From the NCBI RefSeq assembly GCF_001854865.1, contig NZ_MDDW01000001.1:601133-615201 (forward strand): a stretch of DNA of 14,069 nt, given 5' to 3'. Below, piece by piece: positions 6,490 through 13,684 of the stretch (the first letter of the stretch is position 1; each line of letters begins with the position of its first letter). Origin of the DNA: Rhizobium sp. LCM 4573 (lineage in GTDB: Bacteria; Pseudomonadota; Alphaproteobacteria; Rhizobiales; Rhizobiaceae). The position numbers were made by a program, and so were the translations under genes. The notes below the pieces were generated by a model that was given only the letters and a program-made list of their open reading frames with translations, was not told where the DNA came from and searched no databases.

Positions 6490-6852
6490 ATGATGCAGAA
6501 AATCCTTCTCGCCGAAGATGATAACGATATGCGCCGCTTCCTCGTGAAGGCGCTGGAAAAGGCGGGCTACAACGTCGCTTCCTTCGATAACGGCGCAAGC
6601 GCCTACGACCGGCTCCGCGAGGAACCCTTCTCGCTTCTCCTGACCGACATCGTCATGCCGGAAATGGACGGCATCGAGCTTGCGCGCCGCGCCACCGAAC
6701 TCGATCCGGACCTCAAGGTGATGTTCATCACCGGCTTTGCGGCCGTAGCCCTGAACTCCGATTCCAAGGCTCCGAAGGATGCGAAGGTGCTTTCCAAGCC
6801 CTTCCACCTGCGCGACCTCGTGGATGAAGTGAACAAGCTGCTCGCGGCCTGA
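6490..6852 (+). CDS. cpdR: Cell-cycle response regulator CpdR
   Basis: A 120-residue stand-alone receiver domain with no output domain. Acidic pocket residues are D10 and D11, the phosphoacceptor is D53 in LLLTDIVMPEMDG, the switch threonine is T81 in FITGFAAVAL, and the conserved lysine is K103 in LSKPFHLRDL. This is the CpdR signature. In the family, unphosphorylated CpdR primes the ClpXP protease for degradation of cell-cycle proteins, and phosphorylation by the CckA-ChpT relay switches it off. The protein ends in LLAA, a hydrophobic tail resembling ClpX-recognised C-termini. GGAG at 6486-6489 touches the ATG at 6490, so the next ATG (6493) is equally plausible. A GTG at 6451 is open in frame but would add an atypical 13-residue extension. 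Confidence 0.92.
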   Translation: MMQKILLAEDDNDMRRFLVKALEKAGYNVASFDNGASAYDRLREEPFSLLLTDIVMPEMDGIELARRATELDPDLKVMFITGFAAVALNSDSKAPKDAKVLSKPFHLRDLVDEVNKLLAA

Positions 6853-6867
6853 GCCGCGAAAGTCCGG

Positions 6868-6901
6868 GAAATGCGGGGCATTCAAAAAAGCTTCGCATTT
6901 C
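6868..6901. repeat. Inverted repeat downstream of cpdR
   Basis: GAAATGCG (6868-6875) and CGCATTTC (6894-6901) form a perfect 8-bp inverted repeat. An alternative compact hairpin, AATGC-GGG-GCATT (6870-6882), overlaps it. No T-run follows on the plus strand, so termination would be inefficient. It may mark the 3' end of the cpdR transcript. Confidence 0.35.
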
Positions 6902-6915
6902 ATGCCAAAAACCAG

Positions 6916-6944
6916 TTGACGGCCAGATCAGCTTATGGTCTATG
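6916..6944 (+). promoter_or_regulatory. Promoter of tRNA-Val
   Basis: TTGACG (6916-6921), a 17-bp spacer, then TCTATG (6939-6944). This resembles the rhizobial housekeeping promoter CTTGAC-N17-CTATAT. Transcription would begin near 6951, about 8 nt before the mature tRNA. Confidence 0.7.
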
Positions 6945-6958
6945 CGCCGCCATCGGAT

Positions 6959-7033
<75 letters not shown>

Positions 7034-7054
7034 TTCGAATTCGCTGAACACAGC

Positions 7055-7085
7055 AAGGGCTTTCGGGAAACCGGAAGCCCTTTTT
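7055..7085 (+). terminator. Intrinsic terminator of tRNA-Val
   Basis: Bases 7056-7066 pair with 7071-7081 (one G-U wobble) around a GAAA tetraloop. The T-run continues to 7085. It lies 22 bp after the tRNA. Confidence 0.93.
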
Positions 7086-7285
7086 ACTTGGCGGCCCTTA
7101 GGCTCATCCGACCGATACCAGCCTCGCTGTCAGCATGCTCTTTAGACGGCATGCGAATACGCCAGCGGCGCGGCCGCGCTTAAAAACATTCCGCAGATGG
7201 AATCACGACTGCCGCTTTCGCCACCGGCAGGAACCGCTCCGCCTCGCCGATGCCGGCTGCGCGCCGTGCAAATCCGATGCGTATG

Positions 7286-7313
7286 TTGGACTTTACGGAG
7301 GCGCCTCTAGATT
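7286..7313 (+). promoter_or_regulatory. Candidate betT promoter with internal palindrome
   Basis: TTGGAC (7286-7291) and TAGATT (7308-7313), 16 bp apart, form a plausible promoter about 30 bp before the betT start. Exactly between them lies the perfect 10-bp palindrome GAGGCGCCTC (7298-7307), a position where a repressor would block RNA polymerase. The rest of the 7086-7342 leader shows two GCATGC palindromes (7133-7138 and 7149-7154), a small ATTCC/GGAAT hairpin and no credible gene. It has no recognisable BetI operator. Confidence 0.45.
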
Positions 7314-7342
7314 ATCATGAAACCCACCGGAGATGACCCGAA

Positions 7343-9310
7343 TTGCAGAAACCTCCGCTATCCGGCATTTCACCGATCTCCTTTTTCGGCTCCGCCATAA
7401 TCTCGCTCGGTCTGATCGTCTTTGCGACCGTGGCCCCTGCCACGGCTTCAAGGGTTTTCGAGACCGCGAACAAATGGATCGTGGAGGAGGCCGGCTGGCT
7501 CTATATGCTGGCGGTTGCCGGGTTCGTGATGTTTCTGCTCGGGCTTGCGATAAGCCCCCTCGGCAGGATCAAACTCGGCCCCGACGATTCGTCTCCCGAT
7601 TATACCTACGGAACCTGGGTCGCCATGCTGTTCAGCGCGGGGATGGGGATCGGCATCGTCTTCTTCGGCGTTGCCGAACCGATCACGCACTTCTCGACGC
7701 CGCCGGATGCGCCGGCCCGCACGCCCCAGGCCGCGCGCGACGCGATGGAGATAACCTTCTTCCACTGGGGCATTCACGCCTGGGCGATCTATGCGGTGAT
7801 CGGTCTGTCGCTCGCCTATTTCGGCTATCGCAGAGGCGAGCCGCTCGTCATTCGCTCGGCCTTCCGGCCGCTCCTCGGCGAGAGGGTGAACGGGCCGATC
7901 GGCGACATGATCGACATCTTCGCGGTGGTGGGCACTCTTGCCGGCCTTGCGACCTCATTGGGTCTCGGTGTCGCCCAACTCAATGCCACCGGCGCCTATC
8001 TCTTCGGCCTCGAGCAGAACATCACGACGCAGGTCGTCCTGATCGGTATCGTCACGATACTGGCCACCATCACCGTCGCCACCGGGCTCGACAACGGCAT
8101 CCGCCGCCTCAGCGAAATGATCCTCATCGTTTCCTTCATTCTGATGGGGCTGATCCTCGTCGTCGGCCCCACCCGCTTCCTCCTACAGGCGTTCGTCGAG
8201 AATATCGGCCTCTATCTCAACGGCTTTGTCTCGCGCACCTTCCACATCTATGCCTACGAGCCCACAGATTGGGTCGGCACCTGGACCCTGTTCTACTGGG
8301 GCTGGTGGATCTCGTGGTCCCCCTTCGTCGGCATGTTCATCGCGCGCATTTCGCGCGGACGGACGATCCGCCAGTTCCTTGTCGGCGTGCTCTTCGCGCC
8401 CGCCGGCTTCAGTTTCATCTGGTTCACGATTTTCGGTGACGTGGCGATCTGGCTCGACATGAATGCCGCCAATGGCGAGTTGTCACGCACCGTCGCGGAG
8501 AACATGCCGATCGCGCTCTTCACGGTATTCGAATATCTGCCATGGTCGGGCCTGCTTGCCTGGATCACGGGGCTGCTCGTCGCCGTCTATTTCGTGACGG
8601 CGTCCGATGCCGGCGCACTGGTTATCGCGATGATCACATCGCGGGGAGACGAGGAACCGGTGCTGTGGCTTCGCGTGTTCTGGGCACTTGTCTGCGGCGG
8701 GGTTGCCGCCTGCCTGCTCCTGGCAGGCGGACTGGATGCGGTTCAGATGGCGGCAGTCATCGCCGCCCTGCCGCTCGCCATCGTCATGGTCTTGATGTGC
8801 TATGGCGTCTGGAAGGGCCTCCACGACGAAGTGGCGCTGACCGAAAGCGCCGCCCTGCCCCCGGCGCCGCTCGTTCCGAACGAGGGAACCTTCCTTTGGC
8901 GGCGGCGATTGGGAGCGATCGTCAGCCATCCCACACGCCGACAGATCACCACCTATATCGACACGACAGTCCGCAAGGCGCTGGATGCCGTGGTCATCGA
9001 GTTGACGAAGCGGAACCTGTCTGCGGCGGTGGAAGATGCCGAAGACAGCCTGCGCTTGATCGTCAGTCACGGGCAGGAAGCGCCCGACTTCATCTATGAG
9101 GTCCGTCCGGTCAGCCAGCCGATACCGGCCTTTGCGCTGACAGACACGGCCCGCGGAGAAAGCGGCCGCAATCGATATTACCGGGCGGAGGTATTCCTGG
9201 CGCAAGGCGGCAGGGGCTACGACATCTACGGCTATGATGCGGAACAGGTAATCGCCGATATCATCAACCATTACGACCGTTTCCGGCACTATCTTTCATT
9301 GAAGGTGTGA
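7343..9310 (+). CDS. betT: BCCT-family transporter, choline transporter BetT type
   Basis: A 655-residue secondary transporter of the betaine/choline/carnitine family, importing choline (precursor of the osmoprotectant glycine betaine) across the inner membrane. The glycine-rich signature SAGMGIGIVFFGVAEP lies at 98-113. The Trp-rich substrate-site segment WTLFYWGWWISWSPFVG is at 314-330, followed directly by MFIARISRGRTIRQF. Twelve hydrophobic segments fit the family. From about residue 500 a long hydrophilic C-terminal domain (TRRQITTYIDTTV..., YDIYGYDAEQVIADIINHYDRF) matches the osmosensory tail of BetT proteins, whose usual length is 660-700. The start is a TTG: an in-frame stop lies at 7334-7336, and the ATGs nearby are in other frames. 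GGAG at 7329-7332 is the likely ribosome-binding site. No betAB/betI genes are adjacent in the window. Confidence 0.87.
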   Translation: MQKPPLSGISPISFFGSAIISLGLIVFATVAPATASRVFETANKWIVEEAGWLYMLAVAGFVMFLLGLAISPLGRIKLGPDDSSPDYTYGTWVAMLFSAGMGIGIVFFGVAEPITHFSTPPDAPARTPQAARDAMEITFFHWGIHAWAIYAVIGLSLAYFGYRRGEPLVIRSAFRPLLGERVNGPIGDMIDIFAVVGTLAGLATSLGLGVAQLNATGAYLFGLEQNITTQVVLIGIVTILATITVATGLDNGIRRLSEMILIVSFILMGLILVVGPTRFLLQAFVENIGLYLNGFVSRTFHIYAYEPTDWVGTWTLFYWGWWISWSPFVGMFIARISRGRTIRQFLVGVLFAPAGFSFIWFTIFGDVAIWLDMNAANGELSRTVAENMPIALFTVFEYLPWSGLLAWITGLLVAVYFVTASDAGALVIAMITSRGDEEPVLWLRVFWALVCGGVAACLLLAGGLDAVQMAAVIAALPLAIVMVLMCYGVWKGLHDEVALTESAALPPAPLVPNEGTFLWRRRLGAIVSHPTRRQITTYIDTTVRKALDAVVIELTKRNLSAAVEDAEDSLRLIVSHGQEAPDFIYEVRPVSQPIPAFALTDTARGESGRNRYYRAEVFLAQGGRGYDIYGYDAEQVIADIINHYDRFRHYLSLKV

Positions 9311-9381
9311 TGCCGGTTCCGGCCGTCTCTCCTGCTCTCCCTCCTACCTCCTTGTACGATCTTGCTTTAAGGGAACCGATC

Positions 9382-9403
9382 ATGCAGCTAGTACCAACTG
9401 CAT
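9382..9403. promoter_or_regulatory. 22-bp dyad upstream of manC, candidate operator
   Basis: ATGCAG (9382-9387) and CTGCAT (9398-9403) are perfect inverted arms separated by 10 bp. The centre GTAC is also symmetric, so 9 of 11 base pairs across the 22 bp obey the dyad. It lies about 40 bp before the manC ATG, in the expected place for promoter control. No matching regulator gene is nearby. The rest of the betT-manC gap holds a pyrimidine-rich stretch (9323-9353) and no gene. Confidence 0.45.
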
Positions 9404-9443
9404 TCGAGATTCTTCGCTGAACGATATTGGGAGTAAGCGAGCG

Positions 9444-10871
9444 ATGGCCCAGAAGATCATTCCCGTCATCATGGCCGGCGGCAAGGGCACCAGGCTCTGG
9501 CCCCTTTCGCGCGCCAGCGCGCCGAAGCAGTTCATCCAGTTCATCGGCGACCGCACCCTTTTCCAGGCCACGCTGACGCGGGTTTCCGATCCCGCGCTTT
9601 ACGAAGCGCCGATCGTCGTCACCAACGAGGATTTCCGTTTCCTGGTGGCGGAGCAGGCCCGCGAACTCGGCGTCAAGCTGGCGGGCACGCTGCTGGAGCC
9701 CGTGGCCCGCAACACCGCCGCCGCCGTGGCCGCCGCAGCTGCCTTTGCCGGCACCCGCTTCGGCAAGGACGCCGTCATCCAGGTGCTCGCCTCCGATCAC
9801 GAGATCATCGCCGATGCCGCCTATTTCGAGGCGATCCGCATCGCCCGCGATACCGCGCTCGACGGCAGGCTCGTCACGTTCGGCATCACCCCCACGGAAC
9901 CCGCCACCGGCTACGGCTATATCGAAACCGGTGAAAAGCTTTCCACCGGCGCCCACGCGGTGAAACGCTTCGTCGAAAAACCCGCCCTCCCGGAGGCGGA
10001 GCGCATGCTCGCCGCCGGCGGCTATTACTGGAACTCGGGCATCTTCATGTTCAAGGCTTCCCAGGTGCTGGCCGAGATGAAGGCGCTGGCCCCCGAGGTG
10101 GAGGCGGCCGCCCGTGAAGCCACCGCCAGGGCCACCAGCGATCTCGATTTCACCAGGCTCGATCCGGAAGCCTTCGCCAGGAGCCCGGATATCTCGATCG
10201 ACTATGCGATCATGGAAAAGACCGCCAATGCGGCGGTCGTGCCCTCCTCCTTCACCTGGTCCGATCTCGGAAGCTGGGATGCCGTCTGGAAGCTCGGCAA
10301 ACGTGATGAGGCCGGCAACGTCACCGCCGGCAACGCCACCGTCGTCAATACAAGAAACTCTCTGGTCATGTCGCGCACCAGCCATCTGGCGGTGCAGGGG
10401 CTGGAAAACGTCGCGGTGATCGCCAGCGAGGATGCGGTCTATGTCGGGCGGCTGGAAGACAGCCAGAGCGTCGGCAAGCTCGTCAAGCAGCTCGCCGCCG
10501 CGAAGGCGACGGCTGCGCTCACCGAGACGCACCCCACCTCCTACCGTCCCTGGGGCGGCTATACATCGGTGCTTAACGGAGACCGCTTCCAGGTGAAGCG
10601 CCTCTTCGTCTCGCCGGGCAAGAAGCTGTCGCTGCAGAAGCATCATCACCGCGCCGAGCATTGGATCTGCGTCAAGGGCACCGCGGAAGTGACGATCGGC
10701 AGCGAGGTGAGGATCATCCGCGAAAACGAATCCGTCTATATTCCGCAGGGCGAGGTGCATCGGCTCGCCAATCCGGGCAAGATCACGCTCGAGATGATCG
10801 AGGTGCAGACCGGCTCCTATCTCGGCGAGGACGATATCATCCGCATCGAGGATACTTTCGGGCGAAGCTGA
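9444..10871 (+). CDS. manC: Bifunctional mannose-1-phosphate guanylyltransferase / mannose-6-phosphate isomerase
   Basis: A 475-residue two-domain enzyme making GDP-mannose for surface polysaccharides. The N-terminal nucleotidyltransferase opens with VIMAGGKGTRLWPLSR, followed by the PKQF substrate motif at 27-30. Further family markers are FVEKP and the GGYYWNSGIFMFKAS stretch. The C-terminal cupin (about residues 366-475) is the type II phosphomannose isomerase: RPWGGY, then QKHHHRAEHW at 398-407 and the distal His439 in EVHRLANPG, which bind the metal. Both domains look intact, and the length matches the family (about 470-480). GGGAG at 9429-9433 precedes the ATG. Equivalent genes are called cpsB, noeJ or xanB. 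No other polysaccharide genes are visible nearby. A 22-bp dyad upstream may regulate it. Downstream lies the foreign defence pair on the opposite strand. Confidence 0.95.
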   Translation: MAQKIIPVIMAGGKGTRLWPLSRASAPKQFIQFIGDRTLFQATLTRVSDPALYEAPIVVTNEDFRFLVAEQARELGVKLAGTLLEPVARNTAAAVAAAAAFAGTRFGKDAVIQVLASDHEIIADAAYFEAIRIARDTALDGRLVTFGITPTEPATGYGYIETGEKLSTGAHAVKRFVEKPALPEAERMLAAGGYYWNSGIFMFKASQVLAEMKALAPEVEAAAREATARATSDLDFTRLDPEAFARSPDISIDYAIMEKTANAAVVPSSFTWSDLGSWDAVWKLGKRDEAGNVTAGNATVVNTRNSLVMSRTSHLAVQGLENVAVIASEDAVYVGRLEDSQSVGKLVKQLAAAKATAALTETHPTSYRPWGGYTSVLNGDRFQVKRLFVSPGKKLSLQKHHHRAEHWICVKGTAEVTIGSEVRIIRENESVYIPQGEVHRLANPGKITLEMIEVQTGSYLGEDDIIRIEDTFGRS

Positions 10872-10939
10872 TTTGGCTCGATTCCGCTGGAGGATGGCCG
10901 GCTTTCGCCACGAGTGGACATCCCTCGCGCGTACCAACG

Positions 10940-11587
10940 TCAGCTCGGATTAAAAGCCCTCCAAAAGTCCCGCCTCATCGCGCTAAATTCCAGATGCGGC
11001 CCTAGCTCGTTGGCCTCGAAATCGGCGATCAGGGCCGCTTTCTCCTCTGGCGATCTAGCCCGTTTCATCGCTGTGATGGATTTAATCAAACTTTGTATGA
11101 CGGAACCTCGTCTTTCGGCCAAATCCGCCCTCTTGAGGTCTAAGTGATTAATCGTGTTGAGGCCTTCCGCCGTGTCGTTGCCGTTTATCATCGCGCAGAA
11201 AAAGCTGATGTATGGTTCGGGATCGACTGTGTAAGGATCAATGATCTGTTCGGCATGCGGGTCCTTGTCTGATTTACTTTGATTGCATAACTGGCAGGCG
11301 AAGCCGAGGTTGGACCAATCGAACGTTTTAGATACGTCCCGTGACTTCGGGAATATGTGCTCGATATCTCCGTGAGCGACAGCAAGGACCTTAGCTTCGC
11401 AGTAAGCACACTTCCCATAAGTTTCAGCGATCACAGCGGACTTTATGTCCGCATGGTTGTAGCGAGACTTCCGATAGGCAATTGCATTCTTGTCATTCGA
11501 GGCAATCGCAGACTGAAGCTCGGTCAACCAGCTAGCAGCATTGTTCGTGAGGACGGCAGGAGAGGCAGACTTATTAAGCTTGATCAT
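10940..11587 (-). CDS. ptuB: HNH endonuclease, Septu PtuB-like
   Basis: A 215-residue HNH nuclease, the likely effector of a two-gene Septu-type anti-phage system. The zinc-supported HNH fold is clear: CAYC (C60, C63), then GDIEHIFPKS (His77 as the catalytic His), WSNLGFAC (Asn93) and CQLCNQSKSD (C98, C101, Asn102, Lys105, Asp107). Residues before 45 and after 140 are mostly helical-looking and carry no known motif. The ATG overlaps the ATPase stop codon by 4 nt (ATGA), so the two are translationally coupled in one operon. In Septu systems the ATPase and HNH protein form a complex that cleaves nucleic acid during infection. The DNA is more AT-rich than its neighbours, suggesting transfer. No reverse transcriptase or retron RNA is visible, so a PtuAB-carrying retron is unlikely. 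Confidence 0.83.
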   Translation of the reverse strand: MIKLNKSASPAVLTNNAASWLTELQSAIASNDKNAIAYRKSRYNHADIKSAVIAETYGKCAYCEAKVLAVAHGDIEHIFPKSRDVSKTFDWSNLGFACQLCNQSKSDKDPHAEQIIDPYTVDPEPYISFFCAMINGNDTAEGLNTINHLDLKRADLAERRGSVIQSLIKSITAMKRARSPEEKAALIADFEANELGPHLEFSAMRRDFWRAFNPS

Positions 11588-12894
11588 TTTACAATGCGCT
11601 CAAGTGCATCAGGATAGAATTCGCCCAACCCGGCAGCCTGGAGTTGGGCTCTGAGCGACTGGATCGCATCCGCATCCATCTTTTTCGAAGCAAACGTCGC
11701 CGCTATTCGCTCCAGTTCATCGGCTGACCACTCCGGCATCGTTACCGGAACTCCAAGAACCTCACGGAGAATATCGTTTGCTGGTCCTGCCTTTTGAACG
11801 GTGTCGAGCTTACTCGATACGACCGAACGAGGCTCTAAAGGTTTTAGGCTCGCACCGTCAGCGGCTCTATGTTGCAGTGCGTAAACCACTGACTCTTTCA
11901 CAGAGGAAATGATGAACGGGCTGTGTGTCGCCACGACAAACCTAGCCTGTGGGAACGCATCAACGATATTCCTGAGAAACGAACGTTGCATCGAGGGATG
12001 CAGGTGGTTCTCTGGCTCGTCAATCAGGACCATGAAACGTCCAGACTTAAAAATTTGGGACTGGAGAAAAACTTGCCAGCTTAGTTGGATAAGAGACATC
12101 AATCCGCCTGAGGCACCATCAATGGGAAAATCGCCGGACGACGAAACGACGACGACTTCAGGGGTTCTGATCTCCAGACGCTCAAAACCTACCTCAGGAG
12201 GAAGCACCTTACTGAGGATTGCTTGGAATTTTTCATAAAGGCCAGCTAGCTCGGGGACAGGTTTCACATGCTCGTTGCCAACCCCAAACGTTGCGAAACT
12301 GATGATTGCCTCTTTTAGAGCGGCAAGTGGATTCATCCGCACCCAAACTCCATCGCGGTGGTACACAGACTGCTCCGCACTTGCTTTCTCTAATTCAAAA
12401 TAGAATTGGAACGCTTCTCGCGGGGAGAGCCCGGAGATCGGAATGTGCTTTAGCTGATCATACTTGGGTGCGGGACGATGAGAGCTTATACTCACCCCGG
12501 GTATTTCCTGATTCAGGCTGCGGCGAAGCGCATATTGCATGGTGTCGCTAGCGGGCAGACTGAGAGAGCAAATGCTTTTATTTGAGTAGGTAACCTGCCC
12601 AACCTTTTGCTGGTCAGTCTCGACGGGTTTTGAGGGTCGAAATATCTCGTCGAATTTCGTTAGCAGCCAGTTGCCCGGCGAAAACCGGATCGACTCTTTT
12701 TCCCGGATGGGAGTCGCCAAAAACTTCTCATCACTTTCGTAGGGAAAGTGGCACTTCAATATTTTCAATATTGTACTTTTGCCAGCGCCATTAGCACCGG
12801 TTAGAACGGTGAGACGGTCGTGAAATTCTATGTCAATTTCATTAAACTGTCTCCATCGCGAAAGCGTCAGCCTGTCAACCAATAAATCTTCCAT
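11584..12894 (-). CDS. ptuA: AAA/ABC-type ATPase, Septu PtuA-like
   Basis: A 436-residue SMC/ABC-like ATPase. Walker A is GANGAGKST (33-41), the ABC signature-like ASGGLMSL is at 261-268, Walker B is FMVLIDEPENHLHP (287-300), and the switch histidine is in ATHSPFIIS (322-330). The middle segment SISSHRPAPKYDQLKHIPISGL (about 135-156) resembles PtuA proteins. No TOPRIM nuclease domain follows the ATPase, which argues against an OLD or Gabija GajA protein. It is the first gene of the ptuAB pair. The start at 12894 follows TAAGG at a suitable distance; a clear promoter was not found. Codon use (for example TTA and TTG leucines at the start) and lower GC set it apart from the rhizobial genes around it. 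PtuA is the best fit; other ATPase-HNH defence pairs of the same build cannot be fully excluded. Confidence 0.83.
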   Translation of the reverse strand: MEDLLVDRLTLSRWRQFNEIDIEFHDRLTVLTGANGAGKSTILKILKCHFPYESDEKFLATPIREKESIRFSPGNWLLTKFDEIFRPSKPVETDQQKVGQVTYSNKSICSLSLPASDTMQYALRRSLNQEIPGVSISSHRPAPKYDQLKHIPISGLSPREAFQFYFELEKASAEQSVYHRDGVWVRMNPLAALKEAIISFATFGVGNEHVKPVPELAGLYEKFQAILSKVLPPEVGFERLEIRTPEVVVVSSSGDFPIDGASGGLMSLIQLSWQVFLQSQIFKSGRFMVLIDEPENHLHPSMQRSFLRNIVDAFPQARFVVATHSPFIISSVKESVVYALQHRAADGASLKPLEPRSVVSSKLDTVQKAGPANDILREVLGVPVTMPEWSADELERIAATFASKKMDADAIQSLRAQLQAAGLGEFYPDALERIVK

Positions 12895-13020
12895 TACTAT
12901 ACCTTAGCATTCAATTTGGCGATAACCGAGGCCGCTCTGCTTTCAAGATTAAATCACATTAAAAAGCACAAGCGTCACCAGGCAAGCGCTTTCTGTCGTA
13001 GTTGTGAAAGCGCCTTTCTC

Positions 13021-13093
13021 GTAAGTCCCGCCGTAATACAACCGGCGCCAACCTCCGGTCTGATGGCGGGACGTGGTCTCGGCTGTAAGTCCC
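13021..13093. repeat. Nested inverted repeats and a short direct repeat at the defence-island junction
   Basis: GTCCCGCC (13025-13032) and GGCGGGAC (13065-13072) are perfect inverted repeats. Between them ACCGG (13041-13045) and CCGGT (13055-13059) form an inner pair, so the region can fold as a two-level hairpin. GTAAGTCCC occurs at 13021-13029 and again at 13085-13093. The second copy ends 8 bp before the first residues recognisable as the broken dioxygenase gene. It could be a recombination scar or the remains of a small mobile element. The rest of 12895-13020 holds no gene. Confidence 0.5.
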
Positions 13094-13531
13094 TCTGCTT
13101 AACACCCGCTTCGGCGACTCTTCCGATTTCATGGAATGGCGCGCCAACGTCAAGAGCAGCGGGCGGGCATTGCTGATGCTGTTCCTGTTCTCGGATACCG
13201 GCCTCGATGACGCACCCACGAGAATAAGAAAGCCCATACCGTCATCGCCCGCGAGCTGCTGCCCTATGGCGAACAGGGCGCGACACTCAGACAACTCTCC
13301 GCCGACGGTTATGCCTCCACGGAAGATTGCAAGGTCGAATTTGCAACGGGCGCGGCGGGAACCGTCTATCTGTGCCATCCATTCCTTGTGCATGCCGCGC
13401 AACCTCACAGAGGACAGCAGCCCCGCTTCCTCGCTCAGCCGCCTCTTCTGCCGAAAGGTGAGTTCGATCCGGCCTTGCCGCCATCCCCGGTTCAGATCGC
13501 CATTCGGCAAGCTTGCGGGCTCACGTTTTAA
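13089..13531 (+). pseudogene. Phytanoyl-CoA dioxygenase-like gene, truncated and frameshifted
   Basis: This is the C-terminal half of a PhyH-type Fe(II)/2-oxoglutarate dioxygenase, split over two frames. The first frame reads FGDSSDFMEWRANV and then LFLFSDTGLDDAPTRIR up to about 13228. From about 13226 the next frame continues with HTVIARELLPYGEQGATLRQ, then GTVYLCHPFLVHAAQPHRG, PRFLAQPPLLP, and ends with VQIAIRQACGLTF and TAA (13529-13531). The distal iron-binding His and the 2-oxoglutarate-binding Arg region (HPFLVHAAQPHRG) survive. The first half, which should hold the HxD iron ligands, is absent upstream, where an in-frame stop and unrelated sequence begin. No start codon or ribosome-binding site serves it. 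It is therefore non-functional, probably broken when the upstream DNA was replaced. Family identification is from memory of conserved motifs. Confidence 0.75.
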
Positions 13532-13537
13532 GACCAC

Positions 13538-13572
13538 GCGACACCCGGATGCTGAGCGGCACCGGGTGTCGC
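13538..13572. repeat. Perfect 11-bp inverted repeat after the pseudogene
   Basis: GCGACACCCGG (13538-13548) and CCGGGTGTCGC (13562-13572) pair perfectly around a 13-nt loop, 6 bp past the pseudogene stop. No T-run follows on either side, so it is not a standard intrinsic terminator. It may be a leftover 3'-end hairpin of the lost gene or a dispersed repeat. Confidence 0.5.
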
Positions 13573-13651
13573 AAGTCATGAGTGGAACAGATGCGCGGCC
13601 GACACCATCTCCGCCGGCCTTTGCCTTGCAAAATCCGCCAGCCCATGGTAG

Positions 13652-13665
13652 TGACTGTCCAGTCA
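13652..13665. promoter_or_regulatory. Candidate TetR-family operator upstream of the regulator
   Basis: TGACTG-TC-CAGTCA is a perfect dyad (13652-13665), extended on the right by a further GTCA (13666-13669). A -10-like CATAAT (13668-13673) abuts it. It lies 20 bp before the TetR-family start codon. This position and form are typical of operators through which TetR-type repressors control themselves and linked efflux genes. Which protein binds is inferred. Confidence 0.6.
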
Positions 13666-13684
13666 GTCATAATTGGAAGAAACA

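Noticed and set aside
7135..7320. A 61-codon open frame in the betT leader
   Set aside because: No ribosome-binding site, no recognisable motif, and atypical composition; more likely leader sequence.
9264..10937. A 557-codon open frame on the minus strand opposite manC
   Set aside because: It is a low-complexity Gly/Arg/Glu/His-rich translation with no family motifs, lying antisense to a fully motif-supported gene; a by-product of high-GC third positions.
10940..12894. Retron (PtuAB effector type) or Gabija system
   Set aside because: There is no reverse transcriptase, no retron RNA-like stretch, no TOPRIM domain and no helicase gene next to the pair.
12959..13579. Open frames on both strands across the pseudogene region (minus 12959-13579, plus 13131-13688)
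   Set aside because: The recognisable protein homology switches between two plus-strand frames, so neither long frame is the real product.
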